This document shows, one piece after another, positions 13,651 through 25,809 of a stretch of 64,000 nt of DNA. Every line of letters begins with the position of its first letter. Position 1 is the stretch's first letter. Made by a program: the position numbers and the translations under genes. Source of the stretch: Hirsutella rhossiliensis (lineage: Eukaryota; Ascomycota; Sordariomycetes; Hypocreales; Ophiocordycipitaceae). Location of the stretch: NCBI RefSeq assembly GCF_020360975.1, contig NW_025408667.1, positions 6,572,001 through 6,636,000 on the forward strand, given 5' to 3'. The notes below the pieces were generated by a model that saw only the letters and a list, made by a program, of their open reading frames with translations, had not been told where the DNA came from and did no database searches.

Positions 13651-15804
13651 GTTTTATACTAAAAGAAGCTATAGTTTAGGCCTATATAATAGTAGGTCTA
13701 CTATAAGAATAGTTCTATAAGTATAGGACTAAGTAAATAAGCTTTATACTTAGCCTAAGAAGTACTTACCTTTATCTTTATAAGAACTATATAATAGGTA
13801 GAGTAGAAGGAAGGCTAGGTAGCGGCTAATATAGCGGTCTATATAGTTAGCTTAGCGGATATTAATAAAGCCCTTTAAATAAAGAAGCTAAAGTTAACTA
13901 CTAAGCTATAGTAGTAAATACTAAAGCGCTTTTACGACCTCTTACTACTATTTAAGTCCTAGGAAGTAAATAAGCTTAACCTATATAAGCTAAGGGTAAA
14001 CTATAAGATCGTACTTTATATTAATAAAAAGGGGTAAGAACTACCTATACTATTTAAACCGCTATATAGTATATTATATACGGAGCTATTAATACTAAAG
14101 AATATACTAAGGGACCTCTTAAATAAGGGTTTTATTTAAGTAAGTAGCTTTAAAGCGGGAGCGCTAGTCTTATTTATATATAAACTAAGGGGCAGGATAT
14201 AGTTCTATTATAACTATAGGGCTCTAAATATAATTATAAGGCTAGACCGCTACCCCTTACCCTTTATCTTAAATACGCTCTATAACCTCTTAAAGAGTAG
14301 TTTATAAAGCTAGATATAAAATAAGCGTTTTATAAGGTATAAATCTTAGAGGGTAATAAGTAAAATATAGCGTTTTATATACGCTATAGCTAATTTAAGT
14401 AGCTTATAATACCTTTTAGCTTTTTAAGAGCGCCTACTACCTTTTAGCGTTATATTAATAATATACTTTAGGACTTTCTTAATAAGTTCGCTTTTATATA
14501 TATAAATAATATCCTTATCTATATAAGCGGCTCTTATAAGGAGACTATATAGAAAGTATAAAGGGTCCTAAAGCGCCTTTAACTTTATAGGCTTTACCTT
14601 AACTTAAATAAGTATAAATTTAGGGTTAAGAGGGTTAAGTACCTAAGCTTTATTATTAATATAAGTATAGGTATATAAGTAGATCCTATAAAGATCTAAG
14701 TAATTTAAGACTAAGCGGCCCTAACTATATAAATAGGTATATAAAGCTTCCTTAAGTTTATAAACTATTATAGGATATTTATTAAGGGCTTTTACTATAT
14801 TATAATACCTTTAAATAAGATTACTAAGAAGTAGACTACTTTTTATTAAGGGCCTATATAAGAAGGAGCGTTCTATATACTTAAGGGCTTATTCTCTTAA
14901 GCCCTAGTACTACTTTAGTAGGACTTTAACTAGTCTATATTAATTAAAGCGGACTATAGCGGCTAAGTACTTAAAGGAACGCTCTCTTAAGAAGTAGATA
15001 GGTAGAAGTAACTAATAGCGTTCTACTCTTATAAGCTAACCTTAGCGGAGTAGAATTATACTATTTATAATAAAAAGATACTAGCGATTATTAGCTACCT
15101 TAAATAATAGTAACCGGAGCTCTAAAGCTATAAGAGCTTTAAGGTTCTTATAGATTATAGGAACCTTAAGTACTTTATAACTTACTAGTACCTCTTAGAG
15201 CGGTAAGCCTACTAAGTAGAGTATCTCTTACGCTTTAACTTCTTAATTAAGTATTAGCTAAGGTAGGACTCTATAGTCTTAAATATACTTTCTTAGAAGG
15301 ATTAAGACTAGCTAATAAGAGCGGATATTAAGGCCCGGGATCTATAGCTTATCTTATAAGAGGCGCTATAGACTTATATAAGAGCTTCCCTAGTAAAGGA
15401 AAGCGTAGCGCTAATAAATAAGCCTTCCCTTATACCTTTACCTTAGTTTAGTAAGGAGGGATAGACTAGCTTAAGGGCGCGTATAGCGCGGGTGTTTTAA
15501 GATAAGGTCCTTTAACGCTTATAAAATAGGATATTATCTCTAGACTATACTTATAAGAGTATACGCCGCGCTATTAAGTTTAGCGCTTAACGCTTTAATT
15601 TAAAGCTAAAGCTAAAAGTATAAGTAGCTAACTATTATATCGACCTATAAAGGCATTTATATTAGTAGGGGAGACTATAAGTACTAAGCGCGCTATATAC
15701 TATAAAAGCTAAAAAGAAAGATAGACCGCTAAAGCTAGATAAATAAAATAAGCTTTAAGGGAAGCTAGTTTAACTTATTTATAACTTTAGTATTATAAGC
15801 TACC

Positions 15805-15990
15805 TATAAGAGTCTTTGACTATTGTGGGTGATAGGCTTAGGCCGCGGCCTAAGCCGTGTAGTCACGTGCGGAGGGCCGGATCCCGTAAGTATAGGGGCG
15901 GGCCAGCCGCGCATAGAAGAGCTCTGCATAGCTTGTTAACATTATCCTACGGACGGCACCTACGCGCACGCCTCTGCCTACTCCGTGACA
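15805..15990 (+). repeat. 5' LTR of the young chromovirus
   Basis: The 186-bp LTR ends CTCCGTGACA. It contains a perfect 22-bp palindrome at 15835-15856 (half-site GGCTTAGGCCG). Gag opens only 17 bp after the LTR, leaving a very short leader for primer binding. Confidence 0.93.
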
Positions 15991-16007
15991 GTATAAGCTA
16001 TTAATTA

Positions 16008-17540
16008 ATGGATCTAATGGATGTCTCTCCGGAGAGGGCGCCTCCCCCTCGAGGAAGCACTCCGCCCCTCCCCGGACGGACAGGAAGTATCGCAGCCATC
16101 CTAGAAGCGATTAGAAGCGCGACGGCTAGCGAGAAGGACGAGGTTCTCGCTATACTAGGGGAGCCGTCTACGAGACCGGCTTTAACCCCTACGGCCTCCG
16201 CAACGCCGGTTGCGGCGGCGACACCACCGACGAGGAAGCCGCTCCCTTAGCCGACTTAGGACGGCAAGCCGGAGTCCTTTTACTTCTTCCTTAGCCGGCT
16301 ATAGACGAAGTTTATAACCGACGAGAAATAGGGCCTAAATAGCTATCGCGATATAGCGTGGTATTCGCTCCTCTATACGCTGCCGGAGCCCTAGATACGG
16401 CGGATCTCCGGATTCTAGGATAAGGGCGGCCCTAGGGGCAGACGCGACCTATAAGACTTCTTCTAACACCTTATATATACGTTCGGCAACGTGTAGGAGC
16501 GGGAGAAGGCGTAAGATAGGCTACGGACCCTTAAGCAGAGAGACGGATAAACCTTTAGCGAATTCCTTCCCGATTTCGAAGAGACGCTCTCACGGGCAGC
16601 GGGGACTACGGTATAGGAAGATAGCGCGAAGCTTATATAGCTACGGAATTCGATCACGCCGGCCCTACGGGAGCTACTTATCCCCGTGATTATGCCTACT
16701 AACTACGGCGAGTACGTAAGCCGGTTAATGAAGGTGGCTTAGGGCTACGAGCAGACGCCGCGTTTCTAGAAGCTCCGTAAGCGCACGCCGCATAGCGGCG
16801 ACGGGATCACCGCCCCTCCGTAAGATAAATAACCGGCTATCGACACGGACGGGGACACCCTAATGTCGGCTACCCGCACGGACCGGGCCAGACGCGGTAA
16901 GAAGACGCCGTCGACTACCCCCTACACCGCCCCGCACTCTAAGTAGCGGGCGAAGTAGGTAACGAGCGAGGAAATCGGGAAGAGGAAGGCTGACGGCCGC
17001 TGCCTACGTTGCGGAGCATCTACGCACTTTATATTAAAATGCCCCTTCCTTTTAGCTAAGCGGCCTATGGCGGTTCGAGTAGCGAAGATAGAACCGCTCC
17101 TCGCCTTAGACGATGAGGAGGACTCCGCCCCCCTAGGCCCGGAGGAAAAAGAGTAGCTCCGGAGCAAAGACGGGCTCCGGAGCCCTAATTGCTAGCACTA
17201 GTAAAGGAGAAGGAAGAATTATCCGCCTATATAGAAGAGGAGCCTACTTTAATATAGGTTATAATTAATAACTCTTTGCCCGTTGCCGCCCTTATAGACG
17301 AGGGCTGCTAGTGCTACGCCGTAGTTAACGAGGCGCTTGCGCGAGAGATATAAGTGCCGGTAGAAAAGATCGCCCTAAGGCGAGTAAAGGGCGCCTTAGG
17401 CGCGATAGAGGGTGCGGTGATTAGGGGCATTACGTGGCTGGCTATAGAGGTCGACGGTTACTATAAGCTTATCGTGGCCTATGTGATCCCTTAACTAGAG
17501 TTTCCCCTAATCCTCGGGAAACCCTAGTTATTATATATAG
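16008..17540 (+). pseudogene. Gag with zinc knuckle and start of protease, young chromovirus (broken)
   Basis: The frame opens with ATG at 16008 and stays open for 80 codons to a TAG at 16248. Further in-frame stops lie where Trp or Gln codons are expected. The protein would be Gag: a Pro-rich N-terminus, a central capsid-like region, and a C-x2-C-x4-H-x4-C zinc knuckle (CLRCGASTHFILKC) at about 17001-17043 that would bind RNA. A retropepsin-like segment follows at about 17255-17320. There the usual Asp-Ser/Thr-Gly reads Asp-Glu-Gly and is followed by a Cys, a stop and another Cys. RIP, not frameshift, explains the breaks. Confidence 0.8.
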
Positions 17541-20500
17541 AGTTATACTCGGTTCCGCACCGGAGGAAGCTATAGTTTAGGCCTACGTAACGGTGGGTCC
17601 GCCACGACGACGGTTCCGTAGGCGTAGGACTAGGCGTGCGAGCTTTATGCTCGGCATAAGAAGTCCTTGCCTCTATCTTCGTAGGAACCGTGCGACGGGT
17701 AGAGCGGGGGCAAGGCCGGGCAGCGGCTAACGTAGCGGTCTGCGTAGTTAGCCTAGCGGACATCGATAAGGCCCTCCGGACGAAGAAGCCGAAGTCGCCC
17801 TCTAAGCTACGGCAATAGATACCGGAGCGCTTTCACGACCTCCTGCCGCTATTCGAGTCCTAGGAAGCAGACAAGCTTAACCCGTATAAGCCAGGGGTAG
17901 ACTATAGGATCGTACTCCGCACCGATAAGAAGGGGCAGGAACTGCCCGCACCGTTCGGACCGCTATATAGTATGTTATACGCGGAGCTGCTAGTGCTAAA
18001 GAAGACGCTAAGGGACCTCCTAGATAAGGGTTTTATTTAAGTAAGCAGCTCCGAAGTAGGAGCGCCGGTCCTATTCGTGCGTAAACTAGGGGGCGGGATA
18101 CGGTTCTATTGCGACTATAGGGCCCTAAACGCAATTACGAGGCCGGACCGCTACCCCTTGCCCTTAATCTTAGATACGCTCCGTAACCTTTCGAAGGCGA
18201 AGTAGTTTACGAAGCTAGATATAAAATAGGCGTTCTATAAGGTGCGGATCTCGGAGGGTAACGAGTGGAAGACGGCGTTCCGTACACGCTACGGCTTATT
18301 CGAGTAGCTTATAACGCCCTTCGGCCTCTTAGGAGCGCCCGCTACCTTCTAGCGTTATATTAACAACGTACTTCGGGACTTCCTCGATAAGTTCGCCTCC
18401 GTATACATAGATAATATCCTTATCTATATAAGCGGCTCCTACGAGGACTATATACGGAAAGTGCGGAGGGTCCTAGAGCGCCTCTAACTTTATAGGCTCT
18501 ACCTTAACCCGGATAAGTGCGAATTCGGGGTTAAGAGGGTTAAGTACCTAGGCTTTATTATCTACGCAGGCGTAGGTATATAGGCGGACCCCGTAAAGAT
18601 CTAGGCGATTCGGGACTAGGCTGCCCTAACCACGTAGATAGGCGTGCGGAGCTTCCTTAGGTTCGCGAACTATTATAGGATGTTTATTAGGGGCTTCTCC
18701 CGTATTATAATGCCCCTAAACGAGATTACCGGGAAGCGGACCGCCTTTCGCTAGGGGCCCGTATAGGAAGGAGCGTTCGCACGCTTAAGACCTATTCTCT
18801 GCCCGTGCTGCTCTAGTAGGACTTCGACCGGTCTACGTTAGTTAAAGCGGACTATAGCGGCTAGGCACTCGGAGGAACGCTCTCCTAGGAGGTAGACGGG
18901 CGGAAGTAACCGGTAGCGTTCTACTCCCGTAAGCTAACCCTAGCGGAGCGGAATTACGCTATTTACGATAAGGAGATACTAGCGATTATTAGCTGCCTCG
19001 AGTAATAGCAAGCGGAGCTCCGGAGCTATAAGAGCTTCGAGGTTCTTATAGACTATAGGAACCTCGAGTACTTTATAACTCGCTAGCACCTCTCGGAGCG
19101 GCAAGCCCGCTAGGCGGAGTATCTCTTACGCTTTAACTTCTCGATTAAGTACCGCCCTAGGCGGGACTCCGCGGTCCTAGACGCGCTTTCCCGGAGGGAT
19201 TAGGACCGGCCGACGGGAGCGGATATCGAGGCCCGGGATCTATAGCTTATCCCGTAGGAAGCACTACGGACTTATATAGGAGCTTCCCTAGTAGAGGAAG
19301 ACGCGGTGCTAGCGAATAAGCTTCCCCCCGCGCCCTTACCTTGGTCCGGCGAGGAGGGATAGACCGGCCCGGGGGCGCGCGCGGCGAGAGTATTCTAAGA
19401 TAAGGCCCTATAACGCTTATAGGATAGGATGGCGGCTCTAGACCGCACCTACGAGGGCGTGCGCCGCGCCGTTAAGTCCGGCGCTCGACGCCTAGATCCG
19501 AAGCTAAAGCTAAAGGTGTAGGTGGCCGACTGCTATATCGACCTACGGGGGCATCTACGCTAGCGGGGGAGACTATAGGTACCGGGCGCACCGTATACTA
19601 TAGAAGCTAAGGAGAAGGAGGGACCGCCGGAGCTAGACGAACGGAACGAGCTCCGAGGGAGGCTAGTCTAACTTATCTATAACTCTAGCGTCGTAGGTTA
19701 CCTAGGCAGACAGGGCATAGCAGCAGGCCTTACGAGGGACTTTTACTAGCCCCTCCTATAGCACTACGTTCGTCGCTTCCTCCGTAACTGCGATATCTAC
19801 GGCCGCACGAAGATCTAGAGGGCGTAGCTTAAGGGGCTGCTTAAGTAGCTTCCGGTGCCCGACCGGTTCTACACGTATATATAGATAGACTTTATAACGG
19901 ACCTCTTACTTATAGAGGGCGGCAACCGCTATATATAGGTAATTAAGGACCGACTTAGTAAGTCTATAGTATTAGAGCCGATGCCGTCTATAGATACGGA
20001 GTCCTACGTAGAGCGCTTCCTATAGTGCTAGGCCCGCTCGTATAGCTAGCTAGCCTCTATTATAAGCGATAGGGGATCGAATTAAACTAGCCGCTTTTAG
20101 TAGCACCTATGCTAGCTGCTTTAGATCACGCAGCTGCTTAGCACGGCATATCACCTATAGACCGACGGAGGGCCCGAGAGGGTTAACTAGGAGGCGTAGG
20201 CTTACTTACGGGCTATCGTAGCCCGCAACTAAGTAGACTAGGACCGGTGGCTCCCCGCGGCCTAACTTACGTTAAATAGTAGACTATATACCTCTATTAG
20301 GATGGCCCCTTTCTTTGCAACGCATAGCTTCGAACCACCCTTACTAGTTCCCTTTGCCGTAGACGTGGTAGCGGAGTAGTATAGCAATACGTTACTAGAG
20401 GGCCGCGCCTCCGCGTTCGTACGAAAGCTATAGGAGACTACGGATTATTGCTAATCCGCGATAGCCGCCGCGGCGTAAGATTAGGAGCGGCACGCTAATA

Positions 20501-20990
20501 AGACTAGGGCCCTAGTAGATAGGTTCGCGGCAGGAGATAAGGTATAGCTAGACCTCCGCAACTATAGGTCGGCACGACTAAAGAAGAAGCTTAACTAGCT
20601 ATACGCGAAGTTTATAGTACGGAGGGTTATTAGCCCGTAGGTTATAGAGCTCGATAGTCTCCTAATAGGGGTCTATAATAAGATTAACGTAGACCTCCTT
20701 CGTAGAGCCTCCTCTAACCCGCTACCTAGATAAGAAGCAGCGGACGCCTAACCGCCCGCAATCGAGGTAGAGGGAGAGGATAAGTTCGAGGTCGAAGAGA
20801 TACGGGCCGCGCGCTAGAAAAAGGTCGGTAGGGGGAAACGCCGGGAGGTCCTCGTTAAGTAGCGCGGGTATCTCGACCCTACGTAGGAACCCGCACGTAA
20901 GTTTACGGGAACCGTAGCCCTCGATAAGTTCGAAGCCTTATTCGGAACGGTAGACGAGAACGACGGACTAGCGGACTACCGATAGCAGCC
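17540..20990 (+). pseudogene. Pol with reverse transcriptase, RNase H, integrase and chromodomain, young chromovirus (broken)
   Basis: Reading through TAG stops gives reverse transcriptase at about 18040-18500, with the catalytic box as YIDNILIY at about 18401-18430. RNase H follows, then an integrase core at about 19880-20280 with a WIDFITDLP segment and a later IISDRG segment. At about 20776-20960 there is a chromodomain. In the motifs VKWxGY and TWEP all Trp codons are now TAG, exactly as TGG-to-TAG RIP predicts. Chromodomains direct integration towards H3K9-methylated chromatin in chromoviruses. That role is known for the family, not shown here. Confidence 0.88.
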
Positions 20991-21118
20991 CGGGCTAGGA
21001 CCACGAAGTAGGCATAGCGGAGGGGGCAGTCACGGTAATATAGGCAATATAAGCGCAATAGTACGGGCGGAGATAAAAATAGCGTTTATTACGGGGCGGA
21101 GCCCTTAGACTACCCGGG

Positions 21119-22160
21119 CCTATTCCTTATCGTTATTATTATTATTATCTTTATTATCGTCGTCCTCGTCGGCCTCCTCCTTCTTATTAGCGGCGGCGGC
21201 GGTCTCTAGGGCGCTAAGGCGGCCCTCTAAGCCCGTAAGCTAGTCGGCGGCGGCGGCGGCTCCAGGGGCAGAGGGGCGGCGGCTAGCGGCGGCGGCAGGG
21301 GCAGCGGCGGTAGCAGAGGCGGGCACGGCTAAGGGGACCGCCGATAGGGCGACGGAGGCAGTGTCCCTGGCGCCGGGTGCGTTAGAGGCGGAAATAGGGG
21401 AGCGGAGGAGTAGGACTTACTTAGGTATAAGGCCCTATCGCTCGAGGGCGCGGAGGTTGCGGTAGGCGGCGGCGGCGGCGGTAAGGCGCTTCTTAGCAGC
21501 CCCCCGCGCCTGCCCGTGCGAGCCGGCCTTCTAAGCCGACGCCGCAGCGAGCAGGACGGGAGGCGCCGCCTTATAGGCGCGGCCGGCTCGCGCGCACTAG
21601 TAGCAGCTGCCGCCGCGGCGGCGCCCGGCCTGGTCGGAGCAGTCGAGCTCCTGCGACGTACAACGCATATAGGGGGCCGAGCGGGCGGCGCCGGCCTACA
21701 CTTAGCGCTTATGCTATAGGAGGTTAGCGGACAACGTCTATTACGCTTGCCTAACTACGGACTTACGGGGGTGGCGGAGACGGAGGCGGGGCCGAGGGCC
21801 GGGCGTTACGGGTGGCGGCGGGGACGGCGTCGTTACCCTAAGGGGCGACGTGAGCGAACAGCGCAGCAGAGGCGGCGGCGGCGGCGGTGGAGCGGTGGCA
21901 GCGGCGCGGGCAGGAGCGGCGGCAGCGGCGGAGTCGTCGTCGGCCGCGGCCAGCACGGCGTCGACGAACGACTCCGCACGCCCGAGAAGGAGGAGGTAGG
22001 AGAGGAGAGGATATATCTATCGCGGAAGTTAGCACGACGGAATACGGCCTCCCGCTCTATAAGGCGCGGAACTTACTAGTTAGAGTTATTGTTGTTATTA
22101 GGGCTATTATTGCTGTTGCCGCTGCTACTACGAGCATACGTTAATAGAGCGGCCCGTATA
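21119..22160 (-). pseudogene. Antisense Ala-rich reading frame in the 3' region of the chromovirus
   Basis: On the minus strand a coherent frame can be followed from about 21480 down to a stop at 21119, broken by TAG/TAA at positions where Gln or Trp would fit. It shows a basic helical stretch (AAYRNLRALER), a long Ala/Pro/Ser region, a leucine-rich stretch (LTGLEGRLSALE) and an acidic Asp/Asn tail. Further upstream, another Ala/Pro-rich minus-strand frame spans 21741-21956 and continues toward 22160. I could not establish that the segments share one frame. The region is GC-rich and lies between the chromodomain and the 3' LTR. The old copy keeps the same region at 24150-25200. I recognise no family. 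It could be a real antisense gene or low-complexity noncoding DNA. Confidence 0.4.
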
Positions 22161-22199
22161 GCTAGGATCGGACTAACGCCCTAGGTAGAGCGGAACTTA

Positions 22200-22565
22200 C
22201 CTATTAATGCTGCTGCTGCGGTTAAAGAAGGGAGAGAAGGAAGGGAAGGGGGAAGGGGATGCCGCCTTATATACCCCTTAGTAGAGGATGCTGCCTAAGG
22301 CAGAGGGGACGGGCAACCTAAGGCTTACGTAGGTCCGGACTAGCCGCCGGCCACCTAGGGGCGCACACAATAGGTTACGCCCCTATTTAAACGGCTAGCC
22401 GGCCGACGAGTATAGAGCCGGGTCCCGGCTACCCGGGCTAATAGGCGCGGGGATAATAGGGCTAGTAGGGCCGGCCCTATTAACGGGAAAGGGCAGGGAA
22501 GAGCCCGCGGCACCTCGGGAGCCGTTAATAGGGCAGCACTACGCCGCGCTCGAGGGAGGGTATTA
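22200..22565 (+). other. Untranslated 3' region and polypurine tract of the chromovirus
   Basis: This stretch has no supported reading frame. Just before the 3' LTR lies a purine run (CGAGGGAGGG, about 22552-22561) in the position of the polypurine tract that primes plus-strand synthesis. A longer purine run (GAAGGGAGAGAAGG-like) occurs near 22226-22258. Confidence 0.55.
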
Positions 22566-22751
22566 TATAAGAGTCTTTGACTATTATAGGTAATGGGCTT
22601 AGGCCGCGGCCTAAGCCGTGTAGTCACGTACGGAGGGCCGGATCCCGTAAGTATAGGGGCGGGCCAGCCGCGCATAGAAGAGCTTTGCATAGCTTATTAA
22701 TATTATCCTACGGACGGCACCTACGCGCACGCCTCTGCCTACTCCGTGACA
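22566..22751 (+). repeat. 3' LTR of the young chromovirus
   Basis: It has the same 186-bp length as the 5' LTR and differs from it by about eight transitions. The 22-bp palindrome is intact at 22596-22617. CTACC follows directly at 22752-22756 and matches the left target duplication. Confidence 0.93.
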
Positions 22752-25700
22752 CTACCTAGGTTAGTAAGGTATAGTAGTAGGCCTTATAAGGGATTTTTAC
22801 TAGCCCCTTTTATAGTACTATATTTACTACTTCTTCTATAACTATAATATCTATAGCTATACTAAGATTTAAAGGGTATAGCTTAAAGGGCTACTTAAGT
22901 AGCTTTTAGTACCTAACCGGTTTTATATATATATATAAATAGACTTTATAACGGACCTCCTACTTATAGAGGGCGGTAACTACTATATATAAGTAATTAA
23001 GGACTAACTTAATAAGTCTATAATATTAAAGCTAATACTATTTATAGATATAGAGTCTTATATAGAGCGCTTCCTATAGTATAAGCCCGCTTATATAGCT
23101 AGCTAGCCTTTATTATAAGCGATAAAGGATTTAATTAAACTAGCTACTTTTAATAGTACCTATACTAGCTACTTTAAATTATATAGCTACTTAGTATTAT
23201 ATATTACTTATAAACTAATAAAGGGCTTAAGAAGGTTAACTAAGAGGCATAGGCTTACCTATAGACCGTTATAGCCTATAACTAAGTAGACTAAGACTAG
23301 TAGCTCCCTATAGCCTAACTTATATTAAATAATAAACTATATACCTTTATTAAGATAGCCCTTTTCTTTATAACGTTTAGCTTTAAACTACCTTTATTAG
23401 TTCCCTTTACTATAGATATAATAGCGGAGTAGTATAGTAATTTATTACTAGAGGGCCGCGCTTCTATATTTATATAAAAGCTATAAGAGACTATAGATTA
23501 TTACTAATCCGCGATAGCTACCGCGGTATAAGATTAAGAGCAGTATATTAATAAGACTAAGGCTCTAGTAGATAGGTTTATAGTAAGAGATAAGGTATAG
23601 CTAGACCTTTATAACTATAGGTTAGTATAGCTAAAAAAGAAGCTTAACTAGCTATATATAAAGTTTATAATATAAAAGGTTATTAGCCTATAAGTAATAA
23701 AGCTTAATAGTCTCTTACTAAGGGTCTATAATAAGATTAATATAGACTTTCTTTATAAAGCCTCCTTTAACTTACTACTTAGATAAAAAATAGTAGACGC
23801 TTAACCGCCTATAATTAAAGTAGAGGAAGAGGATAAGTTTAAGGTTAAAGAAATATAGGCCGTATACTAGAAAAAGGTTAGTAGGGGGAAACGCTAAGAG
23901 GTCCTTATTAAGTAGCGCGGGTATCTCGCCCTTATATAGGAACTTATATATAAGTTTATAGGAGCTATAGCCCTTAATAAATTTAAGGCCTTATTTAAGA
24001 TAATAAATAAGAATAATAAACTAATAGACTACCAATAATAGCTTAAGCTAGGACTATAAAGTAAGTAAAGCGGAGTAGGTAGTTATAATAATATAAGCGT
24101 AATAATATAAGTAGAGATAAAAATAGTATTTATTTTAAGGCGGAGCTCTTAGATTATTTAAACCTAATCTTTATCTTTATTATTATCGTTATTCTTATCC
24201 TTATTATCCTCCTTTACCTTATTAGCGGCGGCGGCGCTTTCTAAGGTACTTAGGCGGCCCTTTAGGCCCGCGAGCTAGTTAGCGGTAGTAGTAGCTCTAA
24301 GGGCTCTAAGGGTAAGGGGGGCCTAGCTAGTAGCGGCGGCGGGAGTAGTAGCGGGCATAGCTAAGGGGACCGCTAATAAGGCGATAAAGGTAGTATCCTT
24401 AGTACTAAGAGAGTTAATAGCGGAAGTAAAAGAGCTAGAGGAGAGGAACTTACTTAAGGATAAGGCCCTAGCGCTTAAGGGCGTAGAGATTATAGTAGGC
24501 GGCGGCGGCGGCGGTAAAGCGCTTCTTAGTAGCCCCCTATACCTACCTATACGCGCTAGCCTTTTAAGCTAACGCCGTAGTAAGTAAGATAGGAAGCGCT
24601 ACTTTATAAGCGCGGCTAATATATATATATTAATAATAACTACCGCTATAGTAGCGCTTAACTTAGTTAGCGTAAGAGAGCTCCTATAATATATACTATA
24701 TATAGAGGGCTATATAGGTAGCTCTAGCTTATACTTAGCGTTTATACTTTAAGAAGTTAGCGGAAAAAGACTACTATACTTACTAAGTAGCGGACTTATA
24801 AGGGTAGTAAAGGTAGAGGTAGGGGTAGAGGGGCCGGGCGTTATAAGCGGCGGCGGGGATAGCGTCGTTACCTAAAAGGGCGACGTAAGGGCAGCTAGCG
24901 TAATAGAGGTAGAGGTAGTAGCGGTAGGCATAGTCGTAAGGGCGCGGGTAGGAGTAGCGGTAGCGGTAGAGCTATTATTAGCCGTGCTTAGTATAGCGTC
25001 GATAAATAACTTTATACGCTTTAAGAAAGAGGAGGTAAGGGATAAGGAGGTAAATATATCTATCGTAGAAGTTAGTATTATAAATTACGGCCTCCTACTT
25101 TATAAAGTAAGGAACTTACTATTTAAAGTTATTATTATTATTAAGGCTATTATTACTATTATAGCTATTATTATAAGTATATATTAATAGAGCGGCCTAT
25201 ATAGCTAATAACGAACTAATGCCTTAAGTAAAGTAGAACTTACTTATTACTACTACTACTATAGTTAAAGAAGGAAGAGAAGGAAGGGAAGGAGGAAGGG
25301 GGGGATACCGCCTTATATACCCTTAAGTAAAGGAAGCTGCTTAAGGCTAAGGGGATAGGTAACCTAAGGCTTATATTAGTCTAGGCTGGCCGCTAGCTAC
25401 CTAGGGCGTATATAATAGGTTGCGCCCTTATTTAAATAGCTAGCTAGCCAATAAGTATAGAGCTAGGTTCCGGCTACTTAGGCTAATAAGCGTAGGGATA
25501 ATAAGGCTAGTAGGGCTAGTATAATTAACGGGAAAGGGTAAGGTAGAGCTAGCGGTATAGGCCTAATAGTATAGAAGCTAATAATAAGGTAGCGCCGCGC
25601 TACGCTTAAGGGAGGGCATTATATAAGTGTCTTTAACTATTATAAGTTATAGGCTTAGGCTATAGCCTAAGCTATATAGTTATATATAGAGGGCCGGACC

Positions 25701-25809
25701 TTATATATATATATATATAAGCTAGCCGCGTATAAAAGAGCTTTATATAGCTTATTAATATTATCTTATAGATAGTACTTATATATACGCTTTTACTTAC
25801 TTTATAATA

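Larger units (their letters stand above)
15805..22751 (+). mobile_element. Full-length young chromovirus (Ty3/Gypsy) with 186-bp LTRs
   Basis: The two 186-bp LTRs (15805-15990 and 22566-22751) differ at only about eight sites, all transitions. The element is flanked by CTACC on both sides (15800-15804 and 22752-22756). Between the LTRs lie gag with a zinc knuckle, protease, reverse transcriptase, RNase H, integrase and a chromodomain in normal Gypsy order, then an unusual 1.6-kb GC-rich 3' region. It inserted into the integrase region of an older copy of its own family, whose reading resumes at 22752. Stops are almost all TAG from TGG or CAG, so RIP is light. It is not autonomous now, since both gag and pol carry many stops. 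Confidence 0.95.
11342..25809 (+). mobile_element. Old chromovirus (Gypsy) copy, heavily RIP-mutated, split by younger insertions
   Basis: This copy has a degenerate 186-bp 5' LTR (11342-11527) and a 188-bp 3' LTR (25622-25809). Its internal sequence is collinear with the young element at 15805-22751: gag and protease (about 11530-13090), reverse transcriptase (about 13650-15400), integrase (about 22850-23750), chromodomain (about 23820-24000) and the GC-rich 3' region (about 24150-25600). A solo LTR at 13094-13650 and the young full element interrupt it. Every frame is closed by TAG/TAA. I found no matching target duplication at its outer ends (CTAAC on the left, GTATT on the right), so one flank was probably rearranged. 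Confidence 0.85.

Noticed and set aside
21516..22144. Several plus-strand Arg/Gly-rich frames in the chromovirus 3' region
   Set aside because: They come from GGC/GCG-rich sequence. The minus-strand reading is the more protein-like one.
11342..25809. A target duplication for the old chromovirus copy
   Set aside because: The outer flanks CTAAC and GTATT do not match, so no claim of an intact insertion site is made.
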